Assembly: GCF_015706575.1 (NCBI RefSeq)
Contig: NW_024037051.1
Span: 806,001 to 870,000, forward strand
DNA: 64,000 nucleotides
Source of the DNA: Patiria miniata
Lineage: Eukaryota; Echinodermata; Asteroidea; Valvatida; Asterinidae
Reading direction: 5' to 3'
Both the position numbers and the translations under genes were made by a program. This document shows, in pieces, positions 24,901 to 38,200 of the stretch. The notes beneath the pieces are model-generated. The model ran no database searches and was not told where the DNA came from. It was given only the letters and a program-made list of their open reading frames with translations. Every line of letters starts with the position of its first letter. Positions within the stretch are counted from its first letter, which is position 1.

Positions 24901-27900
24901 CGGGCGCTTGCAGGCATGGCTGTTAGACTGACTGCACATAGGGGTACTACTGGCATTGATGCGCTATATCTTGAATTTTCTCCGCAAGTACTGGGTTTCA
25001 AGACCTGTCCTTTTGCCAGCTTGTTGGCCTGATCACAAGCTTCCGAACAAGGTATAGTTTGTGCAGAACTTCCCAGGTTAAGGTACCGTTAGGCCGCGAT
25101 ATACGAAGTTCGTGTCGCGGGCGCTTGCAGGCATGGCTGTTAGACTGACTGCACATAGGGGTACTACTGGCATTGATGCGCTATATCTTAAATTTTCTCC
25201 GCAAGTACTGGGTTTCAAGACCTGTCCTTTTGCCAGCTTGTTGGCCTGATCACAAGCTTCCGAACAAGGTATAGTTTGTGCAGAACTTCCCAGGTTAAGG
25301 TACCGTTAGGCCGCGATATACGAAGTTCGTGTCGCGGGCGCTTGCAGGCATGGCTGTTAGACTGACTGCACATAGGGGTACTATACTGGCATTGATGCGC
25401 TATATCTTAAATTTTCTCCGCAAGTACTGGGTTTCAAGACCTGTCCTTTTGCCAGCTTGTTGGCCTGATCACAAGCTTCCGAACAAGGTATAGTTTGTGC
25501 AGAACTTCCCAGGTTAAGGTACCGTTAGGCCGCGATATACGAAGTTCGTGTCGCGGGCGCTTGCAGGCATGGCTGTTAGACTGACTGCACATAGGGGTAC
25601 TACTGGCATTGATGCGCTATATCTTAAATTTTCTCCGCAAGTACTGGGTTTCAAGACCTGTCCTTTTGCCAGCTTGTTGGCCTGATCACAAGCTTCCGAA
25701 CAAGGTATAGTTTGTGCAGAACTTCCCAGGTTAAGGTACCGTTAGGCCGCGATATACGAAGTTCGTGTCGCGGGCGCTTGCAGGCATGGCTGTTAGACTG
25801 ACTGCACATAGGGGTACTACTGGCATTGATGCGCTATATCTTAAATTTTCTCCGCAAGTACTGGGTTTCAAGACCTGTCCTTTTGCCAGCTTGTTGGCCT
25901 GATCACAAGCTTCCGAACAAGGTATAGTTTGTGCAGAACTTCCCAGGTTAAGGTACCGTTAGGCCGCGATATACGAAGTTCGTGTCGCGGGCGCTTGCAG
26001 GCATGGCTGTTAGACTGACTGCACATAGGGGTTCTACTGGCATTGATGCGCTATATCTTAAATTTTCTCCGCAAGTACTGGGTTTCAAGACCTGTCCTTT
26101 TGCCAGCTTGTTGGCCTGATCACAAGCTTCCGAACAAGGTATAGTTTGTGCAGAACTTCCCAGGTTAAGGTACCGTTAGGCCGCGATATACGAAGTTCGT
26201 GTCGCGGGCGCTTGCAGGCATGGCTGTTAGACTGACTGCACATAGGGTACTACTGGCATTGATGCGCTATATCTTGAATTTTCTCCGCAAGTACTGGTTT
26301 CAAGACCTGTCCTTTTGCCAGCTTGTTGGCCTGATCACAAGCTTCCGAACAAGGTATAGTTTGTGCAGAACTTCCCAGGTTAAGGTACCGTTAGGCCGCG
26401 ATATACGAAGTTCGTGTCGCGGGCGCTTGCAGGCATGGCTGTTAGACTGACTGCACATAGGGGTACTACTGGCATTGATGCGCTATATCTTGAATTTTCT
26501 CCGCAAGTACTGGGTTTCAAGACCTGTCCTTTTGCCAGCTTGTTGGCCTGATCACAAGCTTCCGAACAAGGTATAGTTTGTGCAGAACTTCCCAGGTTAA
26601 GGTACCGTTAGGCCGCGATATACGAAGTTCGTGTCGCGGGCGCTTGCAGGCATGGCTGTTAGACTGACTGCACATAGGGGTACTACTGGCATTGATGCGC
26701 TATATCTTGAATTTTCTCCGCAAGTACTGGGTTTCAAGACCTGTCCTTTTGCCAGCTTGTTGGCCTGATCACAAGCTTCCGAACAAGGTATAGTTTGTGC
26801 AGAACTTCCCAGGTTAAGGTACCGTTAGGCCGCGATATACGAAGTTCGTGTCGCGGGCGCTTGCAGGCATGGCTGTTAGACTGACTGCACATAGGGGTAC
26901 TACTGGCATTGATGCGCTATATCTTAAATTTTCTCCGCAAGTACTGGGTTTCAAGACCTGTCCTTTTGCCAGCTTGTTGGCCTGATCACAAGCTTCCGAA
27001 CAAGGTATAGTTTGTGCAGAACTTCCCAGGTTAAGGTACCGTTAGGCCGCGATATACGAAGTTCGTGTCGCGGGCGCTTGCAGGCATGGCTGTTAGACTG
27101 ACTGCACATAGGGGTACTATACTGGCATTGATGCGCTATATCTTAATTTTCTCCGCAAGTACTGGGTTTCAAGACCTGTCCTTTTGCCAGCTTGTTGGCC
27201 TGATCACAAGCTTCCGAACAAGGTATAGTTTGTGCAGAACTTCCCAGGTTAAGGTACCGTTAGGCCGCGATATACGAAGTTCGTGTCGCGGGCGCTTGCA
27301 GGCATGGCTGTTAGACTGACTGCACATAGGGGTTACTACTGGCATTGATGCGCTATATCTTGAATTTTCTCCGCAAGTACTGGGTTTCAAGACCTGTCCT
27401 TTTGCCAGCTTGTTGGCCTGATCACAAGCTTCCGAACAAGGTATAGTTTGTGCAGAACTTCCCAGGTTAAGGTACCGTTAGGCCGCGATATACGAAGTTC
27501 GTGTCGCGGGCGCTTGCAGGCATGGCTGTTAGACTGACTGCACATAGGGGTACTACTGGCATTGATGCGCTATATCTTGAATTTTCTCCGCAAGTACTGG
27601 GTTTCAAGACCTGTCCTTTTGCCAGCTTGTTGGCCTGATCACAAGCTTCCGAACAAGGTATAGTTTGTGCAGAACTTCCCAGGTTAAGGTACCGTTAGGC
27701 CGCGATATACGAAGTTCGTGTCGCGGGCGCTTGCAGGCATGGCTGTTAGACTGACTGCACATAGGGGTACTACTGGCATTGATGCGCTATATCTTGAATT
27801 TTCTCCGCAAGTACTGGGTTTCAAGACCTGTCCTTTTGCCAGCTTGTTGGCCTGATCACAAGCTTCCGAACAAGGTATAGTTTGTGCAGAACTTCCCAGG

Positions 27901-30900
27901 TTAAGGTACCGTTAGGCCGCGATATACGAAGTTCGTGTCGCGGGCGCTTGCAGGCATGGCTGTTAGACTGACTGCACATAGGGGTACTACTGGCATTGAT
28001 GCGCTATATCTTGAATTTTCTCCGCAAGTACTGGGTTTCAAGACCTGTCCTTTTGCCAGCTTGTTGGCCTGATCACAAGCTTCCGAACAAGGTATAGTTT
28101 GTGCAGAACTTCCCAGGTTAAGGTACCGTTAGGCCGCGATATACGAAGTTCGTGTCGCGGGCGCTTGCAGGCATGGCTGTTAGACTGACTGCACATAGGG
28201 GTACTACTGGCATTGATGCGCTATATCTTGAATTTTCTCCGCAAGTACTGGGTTTCAAGACCTGTCCTTTTGCCAGCTTGTTGGCCTGATCACAAGCTTC
28301 CGAACAAGGTATAGTTTGTGCAGAACTTCCCAGGTTAAGGTACCGTTAGGCCGCGATATACGAAGTTCGTGTCGCGGGCGCTTGCAGGCATGGCTGTTAG
28401 ACTGACTGCACATAGGGTTCTACTGGCATTGATGCGCTATATCTTAAATTTTCTCCGCAAGTACTGGGTTTCAAGACCTGTCCTTTTGCCAGCTTGTTGG
28501 CCTGATCACAAGCTTCCGAACAAGGTATAGTTTGTGCAGAACTTCCCAGGTTAAGGTACCGTTAGGCCGCGATATACGAAGTTCGTGTCGCGGGCGCTTG
28601 CAGGCATGGCTGTTAGACTGACTGCACATAGGGTTCTACTGGCATTGATGCGCTATATCTTGAATTTTCTCCGCAAGTACTGGTTTCAAGACCTGTCCTT
28701 TTGCCAGCTTGTTGGCCTGATCACAAGCTTCCGAACAAGGTATAGTTTGTGCAGAACTTCCCAGGTTAAGGTACCGTTAGGCCGCGATATACGAAGTTCG
28801 TGTCGCGGGCGCTTGCAGGCATGGCTGTTAGACTGACTGCACATAGGGGTACTACTGGCATTGATGCGCTATATCTTGAATTTTCTCCGCAAGTACTGGG
28901 TTTCAAGACCTGTCCTTTTGCCAGCTTGTTGGCCTGATCACAAGCTTCCGAACAAGGTATAGTTTGTGCAGAACTTCCCAGGTTAAGGTACCGTTAGGCC
29001 GCGATATACGAAGTTCGTGTCGCGGGCGCTTGCAGGCATGGCTGTTAGACTGACTGCACATAGGGGTACTACTGGCATTGATGCGCTATATCTTAAATTT
29101 TCTCCGCAAGTACTGGGTTTCAAGACCTGTCCTTTTGCCAGCTTGTTGGCCTGATCACAAGCTTCCGAACAAGGTATAGTTTGTGCAGAACTTCCCAGGT
29201 TAAGGTACCGTTAGGCCGCGATATACGAAGTTCGTGTCGCGGGCGCTTGCAGGCATGGCTGTTAGACTGACTGCACATAGGGGTACTACTGGCATTGATG
29301 CGCTATATCTTAAATTTTCTCCGCAAGTACTGGGTTTCAAGACCTGTCCTTTTGCCAGCTTGTTGGCCTGATCACAAGCTTCCGAACAAGGTATAGTTTG
29401 TGCAGAACTTCCCAGGTTAAGGTACCGTTAGGCCGCGATATACGAAGTTCGTGTCGCGGGCGCTTGCAGGCATGGCTGTTAGACTGACTGCACATAGGGG
29501 TACTACTGGCATTGATGCGCTATATCTTGAATTTTCTCCGCAAGTACTGGGTTTCAAGACCTGTCCTTTTGCCAGCTTGTTGGCCTGATCACAAGCTTCC
29601 GAACAAGGTATAGTTTGTGCAGAACTTCCCAGGTTAAGGTACCGTTAGGCCGCGATATACGAAGTTCGTGTCGCGGGCGCTTGCAGGCATGGCTGTTAGA
29701 CTGACTGCACATAGGGGTACTACTGGCATTGATGCGCTATATCTTAATTTTCTCCGCAAGTACTGGGTTTCAAGACCTGTCCTTTTGCCAGCTTGTTGGC
29801 CTGATCACAAGCTTCCGAACAAGGTATAGTTTGTGCAGAACTTCCCAGGTTAAGGTACCGTTAGGCCGCGATATACGAAGTTCGTGTCGCGGGCGCTTGC
29901 AGGCATGGCTGTTAGACTGACTGCACATAGGGGTACTACTGGCATTGATGCGCTATATCTTGAATTTTCTCCGCAAGTACTGGGTTTCAAGACCTGTCCT
30001 TTTGCCAGCTTGTTGGCCTGATCACAAGCTTCCGAACAAGGTATAGTTTGTGCAGAACTTCCCAGGTTAAGGTACCGTTAGGCCGCGATATACGAAGTTC
30101 GTGTCGCGGGCGCTTGCAGGCATGGCTGTTAGACTGACTGCACATAGGGGTACTACTGGCATTGATGCGCTATATCTTAAATTTTCTCCGCAAGTACTGG
30201 GTTTCAAGACCTGTCCTTTTGCCAGCTTGTTGGCCTGATCACAAGCTTCCGAACAAGGTATAGTTTGTGCAGAACTTCCCAGGTTAAGGTACCGTTAGGC
30301 CGCGATATACGAAGTTCGTGTCGCGGGCGCTTGCAGGCATGGCTGTTAGACTGACTGCACATAGGGGTACTACTGGCATTGATGCGCTATATCTTAAATT
30401 TTCTCCGCAAGTACTGGGTTTCAAGACCTGTCCTTTTGCCAGCTTGTTGGCCTGATCACAAGCTTCCGAACAAGGTATAGTTTGTGCAGAACTTCCCAGG
30501 TTAAGGTACCGTTAGGCCGCGATATACGAAGTTCGTGTCGCGGGCGCTTGCAGGCATGGCTGTTAGACTGACTGCACATAGGGGTACTACTGGCATTGAT
30601 GCGCTATATCTTGAATTTTCTCCGCAAGTACTGGGTTTCAAGACCTGTCCTTTTGCCAGCTTGTTGGCCTGATCACAAGCTTCCGAACAAGGTATAGTTT
30701 GTGCAGAACTTCCCAGGTTAAGGTACCGTTAGGCCGCGATATACGAAGTTCGTGTCGCGGGCGCTTGCAGGCATGGCTGTTAGACTGACTGCACATAGGG
30801 GTACTACTGGCATTGATGCGCTATATCTTGAATTTTCTCCGCAAGTACTGGGTTTCAAGACCTGTCCTTTTGCCAGCTTGTTGGCCTGATCACAAGCTTC

Positions 30901-32175
30901 CGAACAAGGTATAGTTTGTGCAGAACTTCCCAGGTTAAGGTACCGTTAGGCCGCGATATACGAAGTTCGTGTCGCGGGCGCTTGCAGGCATGGCTGTTAG
31001 ACTGACTGCACATAGGGGTACTACTGGCATTGATGCGCTATATCTTAATTTTCTCCGCAAGTACTGGGTTTCAAGACCTGTCCTTTTGCCAGCTTGTTGG
31101 CCTGATCACAAGCTTCCGAACAAGGTATAGTTTGTGCAGAACTTCCCAGGTTAAGGTACCGTTAGGCCGCGATATACGAAGTTCGTGTCGCGGGCGCTTG
31201 CAGGCATGGCTGTTAGACTGACTGCACATAGGGGTTCTACTGGCATTGATGCGCTATATCTTGAATTTTCTCCGCAAGTACTGGGTTTCAAGACCTGTCC
31301 TTTTGCCAGCTTGTTGGCCTGATCACAAGCTTCCGAACAAGGTATAGTTTGTGCAGAACTTCCCAGGTTAAGGTACCGTTAGGCCGCGATATACGAAGTT
31401 CGTGTCGCGGGCGCTTGCAGGCATGGCTGTTAGACTGACTGCACATAGGGGTACTACTGGCATTGATGCGCTATATCTTGAATTTTCTCCGCAAGTACTG
31501 GGTTTCAAGACCTGTCCTTTTGCCAGCTTGTTGGCCTGATCACAAGCTTCCGAACAAGGTATAGTTTGTGCAGAACTTCCCAGGTTAAGGTACCGTTAGG
31601 CCGCGATATACGAAGTTCGTGTCGCGGGCGCTTGCAGGCATGGCTGTTAGACTGACTGCACATAGGGGTACTACTGGCATTGATGCGCTATATCTTGAAT
31701 TTTCTCCGCAAGTACTGGGTTTCAAGACCTGTCCTTTTGCCAGCTTGTTGGCCTGATCACAAGCTTCCGAACAAGGTATAGTTTGTGCAGAACTTCCCAG
31801 GTTAAGGTACCGTTAGGCCGCGATATACGAAGTTCGTGTCGCGGGCGCTTGCAGGCATGGCTGTTAGACTGACTGCACATAGGGGTACTACTGGCATTGA
31901 TGCGCTATATCTTGAATTTTCTCCGCAAGTACTGGGTTTCAAGACCTGTCCTTTTGCCAGCTTGTTGGCCTGATCACAAGCTTCCGAACAAGGTATAGTT
32001 TGTGCAGAACTTCCCAGGTTAAGGTACCGTTAGGCCGCGATATACGAAGTTCGTGTCGCGGGCGCTTGCAGGCATGGCTGTTAGACTGACTGCACATAGG
32101 GGTACTACTGGCATTGATGCGCTATATCTTGAATTTTCTCCGCAAGTACTGGGTTTCAAGACCTGTCCTTTTGCC

Positions 32176-32199
32176 AGCTTGTTGGCCTGATCACAAGCT
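32176..32199. repeat. Inverted repeat 1 in the monomer: 7-bp stem, 10-nt loop
   Basis: AGCTTGT at 32176-32182 and ACAAGCT at 32193-32199 are perfect reverse complements separated by ten bases that include GGCC. The right arm overlaps the HindIII site. The same dyad is present in nearly every monomer of both array arms. It could form a hairpin or small cruciform, or mark a protein-binding site. No function is shown by sequence alone. Confidence 0.7.
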
Positions 32200-32251
32200 T
32201 CCGAACAAGGTATAGTTTGTGCAGAACTTCCCAGGTTAAGGTACCGTTAGG

Positions 32252-32278
32252 CCGCGATATACGAAGTTCGTGTCGCGG
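32252..32278. repeat. Inverted repeat 2 in the monomer: interrupted CpG-rich dyad
   Basis: Outer arms CCGCGA (32252-32257) and TCGCGG (32273-32278) pair perfectly, and inner arms ACGAA (32261-32265) and TTCGT (32267-32271) pair perfectly around one G. The internal loop is asymmetric, TAT on one side and G on the other. The G/A/deletion variant site in TTAGGCCG lies just outside the outer arm, so it does not disturb the dyad. It is the most CpG-dense part of the monomer. A protein-binding role is possible but unproven. Confidence 0.65.
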
Positions 32279-35200
32279 GCGCTTGCAGGCATGGCTGTTA
32301 GACTGACTGCACATAGGGGTACTACTGGCATTGATGCGCTATATCTTAAATTTTCTCCGCAAGTACTGGGTTTCAAGACCTGTCCTTTTGCCAGCTTGTT
32401 GGCCTGATCACAAGCTTCCGAACAAGGTATAGTTTGTGCAGAACTTCCCAGGTTAAGGTACCGTTAGGCCGCGATATACGAAGTTCGTGTCGCGGGCGCT
32501 TGCAGGCATGGCTGTTAGACTGACTGCACATAGGGGTACTACTGGCATTGATGCGCTATATCTTGAATTTTCTCCGCAAGTACTGGGTTTCAAGACCTGT
32601 CCTTTTGCCAGCTTGTTGGCCTGATCACAAGCTTCCGAACAAGGTATAGTTTGTGCAGAACTTCCCAGGTTAAGGTACCGTTAGGCCGCGATATACGAAG
32701 TTCGTGTCGCGGGCGCTTGCAGGCATGGCTGTTAGACTGACTGCACATAGGGGTACTACTGGCATTGATGCGCTATATCTTGAATTTTCTCCGCAAGTAC
32801 TGGGTTTCAAGACCTGTCCTTTTGCCAGCTTGTTGGCCTGATCACAAGCTTCCGAACAAGGTATAGTTTGTGCAGAACTTCCCAGGTTAAGGTACCGTTA
32901 GGCCGCGATATACGAAGTTCGTGTCGCGGGCGCTTGCAGGCATGGCTGTTAGACTGACTGCACATAGGGGTACTACTGGCATTGATGCGCTATATCTTGA
33001 ATTTTCTCCGCAAGTACTGGGTTTCAAGACCTGTCCTTTTGCCAGCTTGTTGGCCTGATCACAAGCTTCCGAACAAGGTATAGTTTGTGCAGAACTTCCC
33101 AGGTTAAGGTACCGTTAGGCCGCGATATACGAAGTTCGTGTCGCGGGCGCTTGCAGGCATGGCTGTTAGACTGACTGCACATAGGGGTACTACTGGCATT
33201 GATGCGCTATATCTTGAATTTTCTCCGCAAGTACTGGGTTTCAAGACCTGTCCTTTTGCCAGCTTGTTGGCCTGATCACAAGCTTCCGAACAAGGTATAG
33301 TTTGTGCAGAACTTCCCAGGTTAAGGTACCGTTAGGCCGCGATATACGAAGTTCGTGTCGCGGGCGCTTGCAGGCATGGCTGTTAGACTGACTGCACATA
33401 GGGGTACTACTGGCATTGATGCGCTATATCTTGAATTTTCTCCGCAAGTACTGGGTTTCAAGACCTGTCCTTTTGCCAGCTTGTTGGCCTGATCACAAGC
33501 TTCCGAACAAGGTATAGTTTGTGCAGAACTTCCCAGGTTAAGGTACCGTTAGGCCGCGATATACGAAGTTCGTGTCGCGGGCGCTTGCAGGCATGGCTGT
33601 TAGACTGACTGCACATAGGGGTACTACTGGCATTGATGCGCTATATCTTAAATTTTCTCCGCAAGTACTGGGTTTCAAGACCTGTCCTTTTGCCAGCTTG
33701 TTGGCCTGATCACAAGCTTCCGAACAAGGTATAGTTTGTGCAGAACTTCCCAGGTTAAGGTACCGTTAGGCCGCGATATACGAAGTTCGTGTCGCGGGCG
33801 CTTGCAGGCATGGCTGTTAGACTGACTGCACATAGGGGTACTACTGGCATTGATGCGCTATATCTTGAATTTTCTCCGCAAGTACTGGGTTTCAAGACCT
33901 GTCCTTTTGCCAGCTTGTTGGCCTGATCACAAGCTTCCGAACAAGGTATAGTTTGTGCAGAACTTCCCAGGTTAAGGTACCGTTAGGCCGCGATATACGA
34001 AGTTCGTGTCGCGGGCGCTTGCAGGCATGGCTGTTAGACTGACTGCACATAGGGGTACTACTGGCATTGATGCGCTATATCTTGAATTTTCTCCGCAAGT
34101 ACTGGGTTTCAAGACCTGTCCTTTTGCCAGCTTGTTGGCCTGATCACAAGCTTCCGAACAAGGTATAGTTTGTGCAGAACTTCCCAGGTTAAGGTACCGT
34201 TAGGCCGCGATATACGAAGTTCGTGTCGCGGGCGCTTGCAGGCATGGCTGTTAGACTGACTGCACATAGGGGTACTACTGGCATTGATGCGCTATATCTT
34301 AAATTTTCTCCGCAAGTACTGGGTTTCAAGACCTGTCCTTTTGCCAGCTTGTTGGCCTGATCACAAGCTTCCGAACAAGGTATAGTTTGTGCAGAACTTC
34401 CCAGGTTAAGGTACCGTTAGGCCGCGATATACGAAGTTCGTGTCGCGGGCGCTTGCAGGCATGGCTGTTAGACTGACTGCACATAGGGGTACTACTGGCA
34501 TTGATGCGCTATATCTTGAATTTTCTCCGCAAGTACTGGGTTTCAAGACCTGTCCTTTTGCCAGCTTGTTGGCCTGATCACAAGCTTCCGAACAAGGTAT
34601 AGTTTGTGCAGAACTTCCCAGGTTAAGGTACCGTTAGGCCGCGATATACGAAGTTCGTGTCGCGGGCGCTTGCAGGCATGGCTGTTAGACTGACTGCACA
34701 TAGGGGTACTACTGGCATTGATGCGCTATATCTTAAATTTTCTCCGCAAGTACTGGGTTTCAAGACCTGTCCTTTTGCCAGCTTGTTGGCCTGATCACAA
34801 GCTTCCGAACAAGGTATAGTTTGTGCAGAACTTCCCAGGTTAAGGTACCGTTAGGCCGCGATATACGAAGTTCGTGTCGCGGGCGCTTGCAGGCATGGCT
34901 GTTAGACTGACTGCACATAGGGGTACTACTGGCATTGATGCGCTATATCTTGAATTTTCTCCGCAAGTACTGGGTTTCAAGACCTGTCCTTTTGCCAGCT
35001 TGTTGGCCTGATCACAAGCTTCCGAACAAGGTATAGTTTGTGCAGAACTTCCCAGGTTAAGGTACCGTTAGGCCGCGATATACGAAGTTCGTGTCGCGGG
35101 CGCTTGCAGGCATGGCTGTTAGACTGACTGCACATAGGGGTACTACTGGCATTGATGCGCTATATCTTGAATTTTCTCCGCAAGTACTGGGTTTCAAGAC

Positions 35201-38200
35201 CTGTCCTTTTGCCAGCTTGTTGGCCTGATCACAAGCTTCCGAACAAGGTATAGTTTGTGCAGAACTTCCCAGGTTAAGGTACCGTTAGGCCGCGATATAC
35301 GAAGTTCGTGTCGCGGGCGCTTGCAGGCATGGCTGTTAGACTGACTGCACATAGGGGTACTACTGGCATTGATGCGCTATATCTTGAATTTTCTCCGCAA
35401 GTACTGGGTTTCAAGACCTGTCCTTTTGCCAGCTTGTTGGCCTGATCACAAGCTTCCGAACAAGGTATAGTTTGTGCAGAACTTCCCAGGTTAAGGTACC
35501 GTTAGGCCGCGATATACGAAGTTCGTGTCGCGGGCGCTTGCAGGCATGGCTGTTAGACTGACTGCACATAGGGGTACTACTGGCATTGATGCGCTATATC
35601 TTAAATTTTCTCCGCAAGTACTGGGTTTCAAGACCTGTCCTTTTGCCAGCTTGTTGGCCTGATCACAAGCTTCCGAACAAGGTATAGTTTGTGCAGAACT
35701 TCCCAGGTTAAGGTACCGTTAGGCCGCGATATACGAAGTTCGTGTCGCGGGCGCTTGCAGGCATGGCTGTTAGACTGACTGCACATAGGGGTACTACTGG
35801 CATTGATGCGCTATATCTTGAATTTTCTCCGCAAGTACTGGGTTTCAAGACCTGTCCTTTTGCCAGCTTGTTGGCCTGATCACAAGCTTCCGAACAAGGT
35901 ATAGTTTGTGCAGAACTTCCCAGGTTAAGGTACCGTTAGGCCGCGATATACGAAGTTCGTGTCGCGGGCGCTTGCAGGCATGGCTGTTAGACTGACTGCA
36001 CATAGGGGTACTACTGGCATTGATGCGCTATATCTTAAATTTTCTCCGCAAGTACTGGGTTTCAAGACCTGTCCTTTTGCCAGCTTGTTGGCCTGATCAC
36101 AAGCTTCCGAACAAGGTATAGTTTGTGCAGAACTTCCCAGGTTAAGGTACCGTTAGGCCGCGATATACGAAGTTCGTGTCGCGGGCGCTTGCAGGCATGG
36201 CTGTTAGACTGACTGCACATAGGGGTACTACTGGCATTGATGCGCTATATCTTAAATTTTCTCCGCAAGTACTGGGTTTCAAGACCTGTCCTTTTGCCAG
36301 CTTGTTGGCCTGATCACAAGCTTCCGAACAAGGTATAGTTTGTGCAGAACTTCCCAGGTTAAGGTACCGTTAGGCCGCGATATACGAAGTTCGTGTCGCG
36401 GGCGCTTGCAGGCATGGCTGTTAGACTGACTGCACATAGGGGTACTACTGGCATTGATGCGCTATATCTTGAATTTTCTCCGCAAGTACTGGGTTTCAAG
36501 ACCTGTCCTTTTGCCAGCTTGTTGGCCTGATCACAAGCTTCCGAACAAGGTATAGTTTGTGCAGAACTTCCCAGGTTAAGGTACCGTTAGGCCGCGATAT
36601 ACGAAGTTCGTGTCGCGGGCGCTTGCAGGCATGGCTGTTAGACTGACTGCACATAGGGGTACTACTGGCATTGATGCGCTATATCTTGAATTTTCTCCGC
36701 AAGTACTGGGTTTCAAGACCTGTCCTTTTGCCAGCTTGTTGGCCTGATCACAAGCTTCCGAACAAGGTATAGTTTGTGCAGAACTTCCCAGGTTAAGGTA
36801 CCGTTAGGCCGCGATATACGAAGTTCGTGTCGCGGGCGCTTGCAGGCATGGCTGTTAGACTGACTGCACATAGGGGTACTACTGGCATTGATGCGCTATA
36901 TCTTGAATTTTCTCCGCAAGTACTGGGTTTCAAGACCTGTCCTTTTGCCAGCTTGTTGGCCTGATCACAAGCTTCCGAACAAGGTATAGTTTGTGCAGAA
37001 CTTCCCAGGTTAAGGTACCGTTAGGCCGCGATATACGAAGTTCGTGTCGCGGGCGCTTGCAGGCATGGCTGTTAGACTGACTGCACATAGGGGTACTACT
37101 GGCATTGATGCGCTATATCTTGAATTTTCTCCGCAAGTACTGGGTTTCAAGACCTGTCCTTTTGCCAGCTTGTTGGCCTGATCACAAGCTTCCGAACAAG
37201 GTATAGTTTGTGCAGAACTTCCCAGGTTAAGGTACCGTTAGGCCGCGATATACGAAGTTCGTGTCGCGGGCGCTTGCAGGCATGGCTGTTAGACTGACTG
37301 CACATAGGGGTACTACTGGCATTGATGCGCTATATCTTGAATTTTCTCCGCAAGTACTGGGTTTCAAGACCTGTCCTTTTGCCAGCTTGTTGGCCTGATC
37401 ACAAGCTTCCGAACAAGGTATAGTTTGTGCAGAACTTCCCAGGTTAAGGTACCGTTAGGCCGCGATATACGAAGTTCGTGTCGCGGGCGCTTGCAGGCAT
37501 GGCTGTTAGACTGACTGCACATAGGGGTACTACTGGCATTGATGCGCTATATCTTAAATTTTCTCCGCAAGTACTGGGTTTCAAGACCTGTCCTTTTGCC
37601 AGCTTGTTGGCCTGATCACAAGCTTCCGAACAAGGTATAGTTTGTGCAGAACTTCCCAGGTTAAGGTACCGTTAGGCCGCGATATACGAAGTTCGTGTCG
37701 CGGGCGCTTGCAGGCATGGCTGTTAGACTGACTGCACATAGGGGTTCTACTGGCATTGATGCGCTATATCTTAAATTTTCTCCGCAAGTACTGGGTTTCA
37801 AGACCTGTCCTTTTGCCAGCTTGTTGGCCTGATCACAAGCTTCCGAACAAGGTATAGTTTGTGCAGAACTTCCCAGGTTAAGGTACCGTTAGGCCGCGAT
37901 ATACGAAGTTCGTGTCGCGGGCGCTTGCAGGCATGGCTGTTAGACTGACTGCACATAGGGGTACTACTGGCATTGATGCGCTATATCTTGAATTTTCTCC
38001 GCAAGTACTGGGTTTCAAGACCTGTCCTTTTGCCAGCTTGTTGGCCTGATCACAAGCTTCCGAACAAGGTATAGTTTGTGCAGAACTTCCCAGGTTAAGG
38101 TACCGTTAGGCCGCGATATACGAAGTTCGTGTCGCGGGCGCTTGCAGGCATGGCTGTTAGACTGACTGCACATAGGGGTACTACTGGCATTGATGCGCTA

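Larger units (their letters stand above)
32101..32317 (+). repeat. Representative 217-bp monomer
   Basis: One consensus-like copy, starting at GGTACTACTGGC and ending at GCACATAGG. By hand count it has 108 G+C of 217 (about 50%) and 11 CpG. It has single recognition sites for ScaI (AGTACT, about 32145), BclI (TGATCA, about 32188), HindIII (AAGCTT, about 32195) and KpnI (GGTACC, about 32240), plus one GATC. CpG sites concentrate in 32252-32282. The period is 3 x 72 + 1, so a reading frame shifts at each copy. The frame from the ATG at 32117 stops after about 33 codons in a full-length copy. Confidence 0.95.

Noticed and set aside
32266-32279. CENP-B box-like match (TTCG ... CGGG) in the monomer
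   Set aside because: The CENP-B box needs seven bases between TTCG and CGGG. Here there are five, and the central A is lacking. The resemblance is too weak to call.
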